A stretch of DNA of 64,000 bases from Streptomyces sp. NBC_00193 (GTDB taxonomy: Bacteria > Actinomycetota > Actinomycetes > Streptomycetales > Streptomycetaceae). How positions within the stretch are numbered: the first letter of the stretch is position 1; each line of letters opens with the position of its first letter. This document shows positions 41,687 to 50,021 of this stretch, piece by piece. Under the pieces are notes generated by a model, which saw nothing but the letters and a program-made list of their open reading frames with translations, made no database searches and was not told the DNA's origin. The stretch lies in assembly GCF_026342735.1 (NCBI RefSeq), contig NZ_JAPEMM010000001.1:5828001-5892000 (forward strand), read 5' to 3'. Both the position numbers and the translations under genes were made by a program.

Positions 41687-42151
41687 GTGATCACGGCCGG
41701 AGCTGCATCCAGTGCGAAGCGGGCCCGCCGTCCGGCGGGTGCGCTGCGACTGCTGTGGCTGGTGGCCCTGTTGTTCGCGTTCCTCTACACGCATGCCGCC
41801 GGAGCCGACACCGCCACGGCGCACGTCGCCCGCGGGGTCGTGCCCGTCGCCCACCTGGACGCCATCGGGGCCGACGCCCCCGGCGCTTCCGGTGCCGCCG
41901 CCATGTCCGATTCCGGCGCCGCCGAGGCGCCCCACGGGCACGGTGACGGCAGTGGGCACGCGCACGCCGCCGAGGCGTGCGTCTCCGGTCACCCCCAGCA
42001 GGGTGCGGAGCTGCCCGCGCCGCCGCTGGTTCCGCTCGGCGTTCTGTCGCCCGCCGCCTCCGCGATGCGGCCGGCCCTGTGGGTGCGGACCGTTCCGTCC
42101 GGCCTTCCGCCCTTGCGCAGCGTCCTCGGCTCCGTGGTGCAGCAGGTATAG
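41687..42151 (+). CDS. Small His-rich membrane-anchored protein
   Basis: A 154-residue protein with an N-terminal membrane segment (LRLLWLVALLFAFLYTHAAG, about residues 21-40), a His-rich middle (APHGHGDGSGHAHAAE, about 81-96) and one Cys near CVSGHP. It resembles the small DUF6153-type proteins of Streptomyces that lie beside other His-rich membrane proteins. The histidines suggest metal binding, perhaps copper; this is inference. The GTG start follows GGGTCGGGA, a weak ribosome site. Another His-rich membrane protein is encoded 115 nt downstream. Confidence 0.65.
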   Translation: MITAGAASSAKRARRPAGALRLLWLVALLFAFLYTHAAGADTATAHVARGVVPVAHLDAIGADAPGASGAAAMSDSGAAEAPHGHGDGSGHAHAAEACVSGHPQQGAELPAPPLVPLGVLSPAASAMRPALWVRTVPSGLPPLRSVLGSVVQQV

Positions 42152-42266
42152 AACCGGGCGCTTTGTCCCGTTCTGACCCCACCTGACTCTCATGGCAGAC
42201 CCCGGGCCGCCCTCGCGCGGCCGAGCGGGCGATGAGCCATGCACGCAGCACCCAAGGAACTCGCAC

Positions 42267-43004
42267 GTGACCTCGACCCAGCTCTTCGGCGCCCGGACCA
42301 CGGACACCTCGCCGAACTCTCCCGCCACGGGACGCGCCGCCCGGCGCAAGCACCACTCCAGCATGGCCAGGAGGCGGTCCCTGGCCGCCCGGTACCTCGG
42401 CTACGTCGGCTACTTCGTCGGCGCCGGCCTCATCAGCGGCGCCGTCGTCCACCACCCGCTCGACCCCGACCGCTACACCCGCATCGCCGCGTACGGCGCA
42501 CTCGTCTTCCTCGCCGCGACCGTCCTCAACGAGTTCGTGCTCACCCGGGAGCGTCCGGGGCTGCCCCGGCTGCTGCTGGTGATGGGCGCCTCGCTGCTGC
42601 TGTCGTTCGGCATCGGCATGCTCAGCGGCGGCCTCCAGCACTTCGACGATTTCCCCGCCCGCGGAGCCGTCCTCGTCCCCGCCGGACTCGTCGTCTCCTT
42701 CGTCGCCTACGTGATCAAGGACGCGGACACCCCGGCGCGCCGGATCTTCGGCGTCGTCGGCCTGGCGGTACTCGTCACCGCGACCGTCGCCTTCCTCGGC
42801 CTGCGGGAAGTCGCCGCCTCCATGGAGAGCTCGTCCGCAGGCGGCGGCCACAGCCACGGCACCGCCGAGGAGCCCGAGGCCGACGACCACGCCCCCGCCG
42901 CCACCACGGCCCCGGCGAGCCCGGCAGCCCCCGCCCCCGGGACGTCGCCCACCGCGAAGCCCGCTCCTGCGACCCCCTCGCACGCCGACGGCCACGCCCA
43001 CTGA
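42267..43004 (+). CDS. Five-segment membrane protein with His-rich tail
   Basis: A 245-residue integral membrane protein with about five hydrophobic segments (about residues 45-63, 72-92, 103-125, 131-149 and 160-180). The hydrophilic tail is rich in Ala, Pro and His, beginning GGGHSHGTAEEPEADDH and ending HADGHAH. His at both ends of the tail suggests metal binding. AAGGA 9 nt upstream supports the GTG at 42267. It is paired with the smaller His-rich protein upstream, so both may act on the same metal or periplasmic process. Function unknown. Confidence 0.7.
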   Translation: MTSTQLFGARTTDTSPNSPATGRAARRKHHSSMARRRSLAARYLGYVGYFVGAGLISGAVVHHPLDPDRYTRIAAYGALVFLAATVLNEFVLTRERPGLPRLLLVMGASLLLSFGIGMLSGGLQHFDDFPARGAVLVPAGLVVSFVAYVIKDADTPARRIFGVVGLAVLVTATVAFLGLREVAASMESSSAGGGHSHGTAEEPEADDHAPAATTAPASPAAPAPGTSPTAKPAPATPSHADGHAH

Positions 43005-43040
43005 CTGGTGAGCCGCTGAGCCGCTGGTCCGCTGAGCCGC

Positions 43041-43074
43041 ACAGGGCCCCGCACCCACCGGTGCGGGGCCCTGT
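43041..43074. terminator. Bidirectional terminator
   Basis: A perfect 15-bp stem (43041-43055 with 43060-43074) with a CACC loop, between the convergent His-rich membrane gene and the ABC permease gene. Confidence 0.8.
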
Positions 43075-43204
43075 CGGTCACGCCCCGCGCAGCGCGGAGC
43101 GGCCGGCGAAGCGGGCCGAGGAGCGGACGGGACCGGCCCGGAGCGCCACCCTCCCGGAGCGCCTGGCCACCCGCTGGCACCCAGGCCCGAGCCGACCGTC
43201 GCCC

Positions 43205-44071
43205 TCACACGTCCCCGCGCCGGACGACCGTCACGGCGACGATCACCGAGACGAGCGCCCAGGCTCCGAGCGCGATCCAGGAGCCGGTGACGGTGCCCGG
43301 GTGGGCGCCCAGGCTGGTGTACGAGTCCGGGTTGAGGGCCAGCCGCCCCTGGGCGGCGAGCGGCAGGTGGTTGCCGATCTCCTTCAGGGCCCGGTACCGG
43401 TCGCCGCCGAAGAGCAGGGGCAGGATGAAGAGCATGCCCACGACCGCGACGATCGAGGCCGTGGCGTGGCGCAGGACGGCCCCGAACGCCATGCCGATCA
43501 GGGCGCACACCGGGACGACCAGCGCGTAGGCCGTGACGGCCCGCAGGCAGCCGGGGTCGTGGATCGAGAGCCCGACGTGGCGGGAGGCCAGCATCGCGTT
43601 GACGGTGAAGAACGAGGCGACGGAGACGACGGCGCCGAGCAGCAGCGTGACCGCCGCGACCAGGACCACCTTGGCCGTGATCACCGCACGCCGGTCGGGG
43701 ACGGCGGCGAACGTGGTGCGGATCATTCCGGTCGCGTACTCGCCGAAGACCGTGATGGCCCCGAAGGAGGCCGCGGCCAAGGTCATGACGGAGGCGGCGA
43801 TGCCGTTCAGGCCGTGGAACAACGGGTCGTACACGTAAGGAGGTTCGCCGGGAATCGGGGGATGCGGCTGGTCGATGTACGGAAGGTCGGAGTGGACGGC
43901 GTTCACGTTGATCGCGATCGCGACGACGGCGCTGAGGACGAGCACCCAGTAAGTCGACCTGAGTGAACGCATCTTGATCCACTCGGCGGCGAGCAGGTCG
44001 GTGAACCCGGCCGCCCCGGGCTCGGCCGCCCGCTCGAACTGCCGGGCGCCGGACGGAGCCAGTGGGGTCAT
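43205..44071 (-). CDS. ABC-2 type exporter permease
   Basis: A 288-residue membrane subunit of an ABC exporter with about six segments. A cytosolic start (LLAAEWIKMRSLRSTYWVL, about residues 24-42) is typical of ABC-2 permeases in actinobacteria. A central GEYATGMIRTTFAAVPDRRA follows, then paired segments to the end. Its ATG overlaps the stop of the ATPase gene (ATGA), so the two subunits are translationally coupled. Substrate unknown; such pairs often give antibiotic or peptide resistance. Confidence 0.88.
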   Translation of the reverse strand: MTPLAPSGARQFERAAEPGAAGFTDLLAAEWIKMRSLRSTYWVLVLSAVVAIAINVNAVHSDLPYIDQPHPPIPGEPPYVYDPLFHGLNGIAASVMTLAAASFGAITVFGEYATGMIRTTFAAVPDRRAVITAKVVLVAAVTLLLGAVVSVASFFTVNAMLASRHVGLSIHDPGCLRAVTAYALVVPVCALIGMAFGAVLRHATASIVAVVGMLFILPLLFGGDRYRALKEIGNHLPLAAQGRLALNPDSYTSLGAHPGTVTGSWIALGAWALVSVIVAVTVVRRGDV

Positions 44072-45033
44072 CGGGGTTCTCCTGCGAGGTACTCGACGCT
44101 GTCGGCGGTGAGCGACATGAACGCCGACTCCAAGGACGAGGCCTGGGCGGCCAGTTCGTGCAGCACGATGCGGTGCCGGTGGGCGAGGTCGCCGATCCGG
44201 GCGGCCGTGAGGCCGGTGACGCTGACGGCCGGGCCGCCTTCCCGTCGTACCGACGCACCCTCGGCGACCAGTACGGCCTCCAGGGCCGCCGGGTCGGGGG
44301 TGTGGACCGTCACGCCCCGGGAGGCGTGCCGTGCCGAGAACTCCGCCAGGCTCGCGTCGGCGATCAGACGGCCCCGGCCGATGACGATGACCCGGTCGGC
44401 GGTGTGCTCCATCTCGGCCATCATGTGGCTGGAGACCAGGACGGTACGGCCCTCGGCGGCCAGCCGTCGAAACAGCCCGCGCACCCACAGCACGCCCTCG
44501 GGATCCAGGCCGTTCAGGGGCTCGTCGAACAGCAGCACCGGCGGATCGCCGAGCAGGGCGCCCGCGATGCCGAGGCGCTGCTTCATCCCGAGGGAGAACC
44601 CGCCGATCCGGCGGCCCGCCGCCTTCGTCAGTCCGACGTCCCGCAGGACGGCGTCCACCCGGGACGGGGGGATGCGGTTGCCGCGGGCCAGGGCGGACAG
44701 GTGGGCCCGCGCACTCCGTCCGCCGTGCACGTCCTGGGCGTCCAACAGCGCGCCGACGTGGCGCAGTCCGCGCGGGCGCCGGGCGAAGGGAACCCCGTCC
44801 ACGGTGACGGTCCCGGCGGTCGGCGCGTTCAGGCCCAGGATCATTCGCAAGGTGGTGGACTTGCCGGCGCCGTTGGGGCCGAGGAAGCCCGTCACCCGGC
44901 CCGGTTCCACGGTGAAGGTCAGGTCGTCGACGGCGACGGTGTCGCCGTACCGCCGGAGCCCGGCCCGGGACCGCGTCCTCGTACCGGACCGCCGGGACAC
45001 AGGTGTCGGTGGCGGGCCTGAAGGGCGGCGCAC
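44068..45033 (-). CDS. ABC exporter ATPase subunit, abnormal N-terminus
   Basis: A nucleotide-binding subunit of up to 321 residues: Walker A GPNGAGKST, signature FSLGMKQR, Walker B VLLFDEP, and a C-terminal domain typical of exporter ATPases. Family similarity begins only at LRRYGDTVAVDDLTF; the usual first strand (MIE...GLTK-like) is replaced by GTRTRSRAG and unrelated residues. These upstream codons are the antisense of a truncated FtsX permease. The start (GTG at 45033 or 45000) is therefore uncertain, and the native promoter may have been lost. The core is intact, so activity is possible if it is still expressed. Confidence 0.8.
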   Translation of the reverse strand: MRRPSGPPPTPVSRRSGTRTRSRAGLRRYGDTVAVDDLTFTVEPGRVTGFLGPNGAGKSTTLRMILGLNAPTAGTVTVDGVPFARRPRGLRHVGALLDAQDVHGGRSARAHLSALARGNRIPPSRVDAVLRDVGLTKAAGRRIGGFSLGMKQRLGIAGALLGDPPVLLFDEPLNGLDPEGVLWVRGLFRRLAAEGRTVLVSSHMMAEMEHTADRVIVIGRGRLIADASLAEFSARHASRGVTVHTPDPAALEAVLVAEGASVRREGGPAVSVTGLTAARIGDLAHRHRIVLHELAAQASSLESAFMSLTADSVEYLAGEPR

Positions 45034-45845
45034 CCCTGGTGGCGTACGAGGGCGAGGCGCCCGGCGCCGACCACACGATGGTGTCCGGCCGCTGGTTCGG
45101 CGCCCGGGGCGAGGCGGTCGCCCCGACCCGCTTCCTCGCGACCGCGGGGGTCCGGCTCGGGGACACCGTCACCCTGTCCGAGCAGGGGCGCACGGTCCGG
45201 CTGCGGATCGTCGGGGAGGTGTTCGACCTCGGCAGCCAGGGGATGACGCTGCGTACGGGCATGGATTCGGTCGCGGACCTGGGAAGCCGGTACCTGCCGA
45301 GCAACTTCAGCGTGCGGCTCGCCTCCGGGACGGATGCCGGACGCTATGTCGCGGACCTGAACGCCGCGTTGAAGCCGCTCGGCGCGGAAGCGGAGGCGGC
45401 CGGGCCGGGCAAGTCGAGCGTGATCCGGGCGATGCAGGCCCTGATCGCGATGCTCACGCTGATGCTGGTGGCCGTGGCCTGCCTGGGGGTGCTCAACACC
45501 GTGGTGCTGGACACCCGGGACCGCGTGCGCGACCTCGGGGTCTTCAAGGCACTGGGGATGACGCCCCGGCAGACGATCGTCCAGGTCCTCACCTCGGTGG
45601 GCGCCATCGGCCTGGCCGCGGGGGCGGTCGGCGTACCGCTCGGGGTGGCGCTGCACGGCTGGGTGATGCCGGAGATGGGCCGGGCCGTCGGCACCACGAT
45701 CCCGCCGGTGGACGTGGACGTGTACGGCCCCGTGCTGGTGGGGGCGTTGGCGCTGGCGGGGGTGCTGATCGCGGTGGCCGGGGCGCTGTTGCCGGCCGGG
45801 TGGGCGGCGCGGACGCGGACGGCGCAGGCCCTACGGGCGGAGTGA
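45003..45845 (+). pseudogene. 3' remnant of an FtsX-type ABC permease
   Basis: This encodes about 280 residues matching only the C-terminal part of an FtsX/MacB-type permease: a periplasmic segment (about residues 1-130, GLKGGAPLVAYEG), then three to four membrane segments with GVLNTVVLDTRDRVRDLGVFKALGMTPRQ. The N-terminal membrane segment, the first FtsX unit and the partner ATPase gene are absent. The reading frame stays open upstream through RTAGTQ into the ABC ATPase gene on the other strand, marking a deletion or inversion junction near 44.94-45.00 kb. There is no ribosome site at the GTG. It is probably not functional. Confidence 0.75.
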
Positions 45846-45846
45846 G

Positions 45847-45952
45847 CCGGAGCGGCCCGAGCGGACCGGAGCGGAGCGGCCCGAGCGGACCGGAGCGGCC
45901 CGAGCGGACCGGCCCGCTCCGGTCAGGTCCGCTCCGGCCCGCTCCGGACCGG
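45847..45952. repeat. Tandem and inverted GC-rich repeats (CGGAGCGGCCCGAGCGGAC)
   Basis: Three near-identical about 20-bp copies of a GGAGCGGCCCGAGCGGACC unit lie head to tail (from about 45849, 45873 and 45892). They are followed by complementary CCGCTCC-containing arms up to 45952. The block lies between convergent genes and can fold into a long GC hairpin, so it may act as a terminator. Confidence 0.6.
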
Positions 45953-45954
45953 GG

Positions 45955-46905
45955 TCAGGACTTGGGAACGGTGTTGATGTGGCTGGTTCCGGCGCTGTAG
46001 AAGCCGTCCACCGTTTTCTGGACGTCGGCCTGGGAAACCGCCTCACCGGCCTTGTAGTAGAACCAGTTGACTTTCATGTTCCACGTGCGTGAACCACCGG
46101 TGAAGGGAAGATCGATGAACCAGTTGCTGAAATGCATGTCCACCTTCTCGCGCGGGACGTATTTGCCGGAGCTGGTGAACAGGTCCTTGCCGTCCAGCGA
46201 ATAGGTGGCCTTTCCGTCCATGAAGGTGATCATCATGATGTGCCACCCCTCGAGGCGCTGCTTCTTGAGCGCGTGGGTGACCCGGTCCGGCGGATCGGCC
46301 TTGAACCAGCTCGTGGTGTCGAGCTGCGGACCCACCGAACCCCAGCCGCCGTTCGGCAGGTACTCGTAGTCGAGTTCGCTGTAGTTCGGCGAGGAGTCCG
46401 AGGCGGAGATCGGGAAGAAGGTCTCGACGACGTGGTCGCCGTTGCGACCGCTGACGGGCTTGTCGCTCAGGTAGACCCGCGCGGCGTAGGTTCCCGTGAA
46501 GAGCGGGGTGCCGGTGGTCTGTATCTCGACCTGCTTGGTGCCCTGCTTGGTGCCGTCGGTGGAGGACTGCAGCTGAAGGGCCCTGCCGCCCTGGGCGGTC
46601 GCGTCGGAAGGGAAGCTGGCGCCGGCGGAAGTCCAGGTGTCCTTGATCCCCGGGCCGCCCCCACCGGTACGGACCTCCCAGCCGTTCGCCTTGAGCGCGG
46701 GGTCGTCGGGGCCGCTGTACCGGAAGTCGTCGAACAGGGTTCCCGGCGGACCGGACGGGGTCGGCGAAGCGCTCTTGGCGGGGGCGGCGTCATCGGGGCC
46801 GGAGCCGCCGGATCCGCTGGTGCACGCGGCCAGTACGCACAGGAGGGCGGGCAGCGTGAGCGCGGTCCACGCGCGGCGGCGAGAGGTGCGGCGGGGGTGA
46901 CTCAC
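45955..46905 (-). CDS. GH16-like secreted lipoprotein
   Basis: A 316-residue extracellular protein. It has a lipoprotein signal (Arg-rich start, LTLPALLCVLAAC lipobox near residue 28), a Ser/Gly/Pro linker (about 29-55) and a jelly-roll domain of the concanavalin-like glycoside hydrolase 16 type. YSELDYEYLPNGGWG (about residues 172-186) contains an E-x-D-x-E arrangement like the GH16 catalytic motif. The long WHIMMITFMDGKATYSLDGK stretch matches the family's later strands. The likely substrate is a beta-glucan or similar polymer. The GTG start has AAGGAG just upstream. Confidence 0.8.
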   Translation of the reverse strand: MSHPRRTSRRRAWTALTLPALLCVLAACTSGSGGSGPDDAAPAKSASPTPSGPPGTLFDDFRYSGPDDPALKANGWEVRTGGGGPGIKDTWTSAGASFPSDATAQGGRALQLQSSTDGTKQGTKQVEIQTTGTPLFTGTYAARVYLSDKPVSGRNGDHVVETFFPISASDSSPNYSELDYEYLPNGGWGSVGPQLDTTSWFKADPPDRVTHALKKQRLEGWHIMMITFMDGKATYSLDGKDLFTSSGKYVPREKVDMHFSNWFIDLPFTGGSRTWNMKVNWFYYKAGEAVSQADVQKTVDGFYSAGTSHINTVPKS

Positions 46906-47249
46906 ACGAGCTCCTTGGGGCGTAGAGGCGGTACCTGGACACGCCCTGACATGAGGATCAATGGCTGATCACATGAGGTGGTCATCCTAAGGTTCGCGGC
47001 GACCTGCTCGACCCCGGGGCGCCGCGGTCCCGCAGAAACGGTTCCGTCGGGCACGCAGTGATCAGTACCCGACAACCGTGCGTGTAGATATACCGACTGG
47101 TACTGCCAATTGGTATTCCAATCCGATTACGACACCGGAGCAGATGGCGTTAAAAGGGCACATCGGCCCCAAGTCGATTCAGGTCGGTGCACTAGCGTTC
47201 GCCCTGCCATCCCGCGGTCTACGTACCCTGCACTGAAAGGCCCCGCAAG
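46906..47249. other. AT-richer regulatory spacer upstream of mat-like operon
   Basis: About 340 bp without a gene, clearly lower in GC than the surroundings between about 47080 and 47210. It contains the palindromes CCAATTGG (47106-47113) and ATTGG-TATT-CCAAT (47109-47122), and GATATACC at 47096. It probably carries the promoter and operator of the polysaccharide operon, though no single promoter can be fixed. Confidence 0.45.
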
Positions 47250-47837
47250 GTGCGATCAGCCCCTCTTTCCACCGAACGCGGACCGGCACACCAGGCACAG
47301 CCTGAAATGTCCGAGTCGGGTTTCGACGACCCCGCTCCCGCACCGGTCTTCGTCGACCAGTCGGGTCTGCGCGGCCGTCTGCTGCGGGGTCTGGGCTGGC
47401 CCGTCTCCGTGGTCGGCGCGGTCCTGGCCGTCGCCATGGGCAGCAGCCTGATCGGCATGCAGGCGGACGCCCCGGCGATGGGCATCCCCGTACAGCCCTC
47501 GCGGTCGCCCGCCCCGCCCGGCTCACCCGCGCCGTCGGCCACCCCGGCGGGGCCGGCAGCGTCGGCAGCACCCTCGGGATCGCCCTCGCCCCGGACGGCC
47601 ACACCCTCCGCGACACCCGCGACGAAGCCCTCGGGCGCCACGCCGAAGCCCTCGGCCGGCACACCGAAGCCGTCGACCGCTCCGTCGAAGTCCTCGGCCG
47701 CCCCGCCGAAACCCCCGGCCGCACGCACGGCGAAGCCCACGCCGAGCGCGCCGAAGCCCATGGCCGACCCACAGAACCCCACGGCCGCCGCGCCGCCCGG
47801 CGCGAGCCCTTCGGGTCCGTCGGCCAAGAACCCCTGA
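47250..47837 (+). CDS. Membrane-anchored Pro/Ala/Ser-rich protein of mat-like operon
   Basis: A 195-residue protein: a cytosolic start (about residues 1-45), one membrane segment (WPVSVVGAVLAVAMGSSLIG, about 50-69) and a long low-complexity exported tail of Pro, Ala, Ser, Thr and Lys (about 75-195). That tail is typical of a cell-wall-spanning region. It lies 31 nt upstream of the deacetylase/glycosyltransferase gene. By position it may correspond to MatA, which acts with MatB in making poly-beta-1,6-N-acetylglucosamine in Streptomyces; sequence alone does not prove this. The GTG start has AAGG 10 nt upstream. Confidence 0.7.
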   Translation: MRSAPLSTERGPAHQAQPEMSESGFDDPAPAPVFVDQSGLRGRLLRGLGWPVSVVGAVLAVAMGSSLIGMQADAPAMGIPVQPSRSPAPPGSPAPSATPAGPAASAAPSGSPSPRTATPSATPATKPSGATPKPSAGTPKPSTAPSKSSAAPPKPPAARTAKPTPSAPKPMADPQNPTAAAPPGASPSGPSAKNP

Positions 47838-47868
47838 TCGTCCGCACCACCCATCTCCAGGAGCGTCA

Positions 47869-50019
47869 TTGTCCCGCCATCAGCGCCGCCGGCAGTCCCT
47901 GCTGAGGCCGCGCCGACTGGCCGCGCCGCCGCTGCGCTTCTTCATGCCGCTGTCCCTGCTGGCGTGCCTGCTTGCGCTTCTCGTGCTGCGCGGCCTCGCC
48001 ACCAACGAGGCCTTCCACGACGACCGGATCGCGATCTCGGTCGACAAGACGACCGTCCCGCAGCACCTGCTCAAGGGTGGTCCGGTCATCGACGCGCGCG
48101 GCAGCAAGAACGAGAAGCCCGTGAGCTATCACATCCCCGACCGCACCGTGGTCCTGAGCTTCGACGACGGTCCCTCGCCGCAGTGGACCCCGAAGATCCT
48201 CGAGGTGCTCGCGCGCCACGACGTCCGTGCGGACTTCTTCGTGACCGGTGCCATGACCACGCGCAACCCGGAGCTGATCCGGCAGATCGTCGCGGGCGGC
48301 CACGAACTGGGCGTGCACACCTTCACCCACCCCGACCTGGTGTACCAGTCCCACACCCGGATCAGCTGGGAACTGGCGCAGACGCAGCTGGCGCTGGCCG
48401 GAGTCGCGGGCGTCCACAGCGCGCTGTTCCGCCCGCCGTACTCCTCCGACGCCTCGGCGATGGACGACTGGAACTATCCGGTCATCAAGTACGTGGGCGC
48501 GCGCGGCTACCTCACCGCCTTCATCGACCGGGACACCGACGACTGGAAGCGTCCCGGTGTCGAGGAGATCGTCAAGGCGGCGATGCCGGCCACGCCCGGC
48601 GCGGGCGAGCTGATCCTGCTCCACGACGCGGGTGGCGACCGTACCCAGACCATCGAGGCGCTCGAGCAGATCATCGTCAAACTGCAGGCCCAGGGGTACC
48701 GCTTCACCACCATCTCCGACGCGCTCGGCGCCTCCAGCGCCACCGTGCCGGTGACCGGATTCCAGCTGTGGGCGGGCAAGGGATACATCTGGGCCACCCA
48801 GTTCTCCGTGCACACCCTGCCGGTCCTGGTCGGGCTGCTGGCCCTCGTCGGCTTCCTCAACTTCGGCCGGTTCGGGCTGATGCTCGTCCTCGCGCCGATG
48901 CACGCCCGCCGCGCCAAGCGGCGGGACGCCTGGGGAACGCCCGTCACCGAAACGGTCACCGTCCTGGTCCCCGCGTACAACGAGCGCGAGTGCATAGCCA
49001 ACACCCTCAACTCGCTGGCCGTCAGTGACTATCCGATCGAGGTCATCGTCATCGACGACGGCTCCTCGGACGGCACCGCGGACATAGTCGAGGCGATGAA
49101 CCTGCCGTTCGTCCGGCTGATCCGCAAGGCCAACGGCGGCAAGTCCAGCGCCCTCAACACCGGTATCGCGGCCGCCTCGCACGAGATCATCGTGATGATG
49201 GACGGCGACACCGTCTTCGAACCGTCCACCGTGCGCGAGCTGGTCCAGCCCTTCGGAGACGCGACGATCGGCGCGGTCGCGGGCAACGCCAAGGTCGGCA
49301 ACCGCGACAGCCTGATCGGCGCCTGGCAGCACATCGAGTACGTCCTCGGCCACAACCTGGACCGCCGGATGTACGACATGCTCAACGTCATCCAGACCAT
49401 CCCCGGCGCGGTCGGCGCCTTCCGCAAGGAGGCCCTGCGGCGGGTCGGCGGGATGAGCGACGACACCCTCGCCGAGGACACCGACATCACCATCGCGGTG
49501 CTCTGCGACGGCTGGCGGATCGTCTACGCCGAGGAGGCCCGCGCCTGGACCGAGGCTCCCGCCAGCCTCCAGCAGCTCTGGTCCCAGCGGTACCGCTGGA
49601 GCTACGGCAGCATGCAGGCGATGTGGAAGCACCGCGCCGCGGTGACCTCCCGCGGCCCGGCCGGGCGCTTCGGCCGCATCGGGCTGCCGCTCGTCGTGCT
49701 GTTCGGCGTGATCGCCCCGCTGCTGGCGCCGTTGGTCGACCTGTTCCTGCTGTACGGCGTGTTCTTCGGGGACGCCGGGATCACGCTCACCAGCTGGGGC
49801 GGCTTCATCCTGCTCCAGGCCGTGCTGTCCTGGTACGCCTTCCATCTCGACCGCGAGAAGCCCTGGTACCTGATCAGCCTGCCGATCCAGCAGCTGGTCT
49901 ACCGGCAGCTCATGTACATCGTTCTGCTGCAGTCCGCGATCACGGCGATGACCGGTGGCCGACTGCGCTGGCAGAAGCTCCGGCGCACCGGCGAGGTCGC
50001 TGTACCCGTGGAGGCCTGA
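47869..50019 (+). CDS. matB: Polysaccharide deacetylase / family 2 glycosyltransferase (MatB-like)
   Basis: A 716-residue bifunctional membrane enzyme. After one membrane segment (about residues 22-42) comes a NodB-type deacetylase with metal motif SFDDGP (Asp99, Asp100) and HTFTHPD (H-x3-H). A further membrane segment follows, then a processive GT2 domain (about 365-600) with VIDDGSSDGT, MMDGDT, EDTDIT and QRYRWSYG (QxxRW), and several C-terminal membrane segments. The domain order matches MatB, which makes and partly deacetylates poly-beta-1,6-GlcNAc for pellet formation and adhesion. The TTG start has CCAGGAG 5 nt upstream. Confidence 0.9.
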   Translation: MSRHQRRRQSLLRPRRLAAPPLRFFMPLSLLACLLALLVLRGLATNEAFHDDRIAISVDKTTVPQHLLKGGPVIDARGSKNEKPVSYHIPDRTVVLSFDDGPSPQWTPKILEVLARHDVRADFFVTGAMTTRNPELIRQIVAGGHELGVHTFTHPDLVYQSHTRISWELAQTQLALAGVAGVHSALFRPPYSSDASAMDDWNYPVIKYVGARGYLTAFIDRDTDDWKRPGVEEIVKAAMPATPGAGELILLHDAGGDRTQTIEALEQIIVKLQAQGYRFTTISDALGASSATVPVTGFQLWAGKGYIWATQFSVHTLPVLVGLLALVGFLNFGRFGLMLVLAPMHARRAKRRDAWGTPVTETVTVLVPAYNERECIANTLNSLAVSDYPIEVIVIDDGSSDGTADIVEAMNLPFVRLIRKANGGKSSALNTGIAAASHEIIVMMDGDTVFEPSTVRELVQPFGDATIGAVAGNAKVGNRDSLIGAWQHIEYVLGHNLDRRMYDMLNVIQTIPGAVGAFRKEALRRVGGMSDDTLAEDTDITIAVLCDGWRIVYAEEARAWTEAPASLQQLWSQRYRWSYGSMQAMWKHRAAVTSRGPAGRFGRIGLPLVVLFGVIAPLLAPLVDLFLLYGVFFGDAGITLTSWGGFILLQAVLSWYAFHLDREKPWYLISLPIQQLVYRQLMYIVLLQSAITAMTGGRLRWQKLRRTGEVAVPVEA

Positions 50020-50021
50020 CC

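Noticed and set aside
45003..45845. Functional short FtsX permease
   Set aside because: It lacks the N-terminal half, a ribosome site and a partner ATPase, and its frame continues upstream into antisense of another gene.
47250..47837. Sortase-anchored surface protein
   Set aside because: The Pro/Ala/Ser-rich tail looks wall-spanning but there is no LPxTG-type motif or C-terminal membrane anchor.
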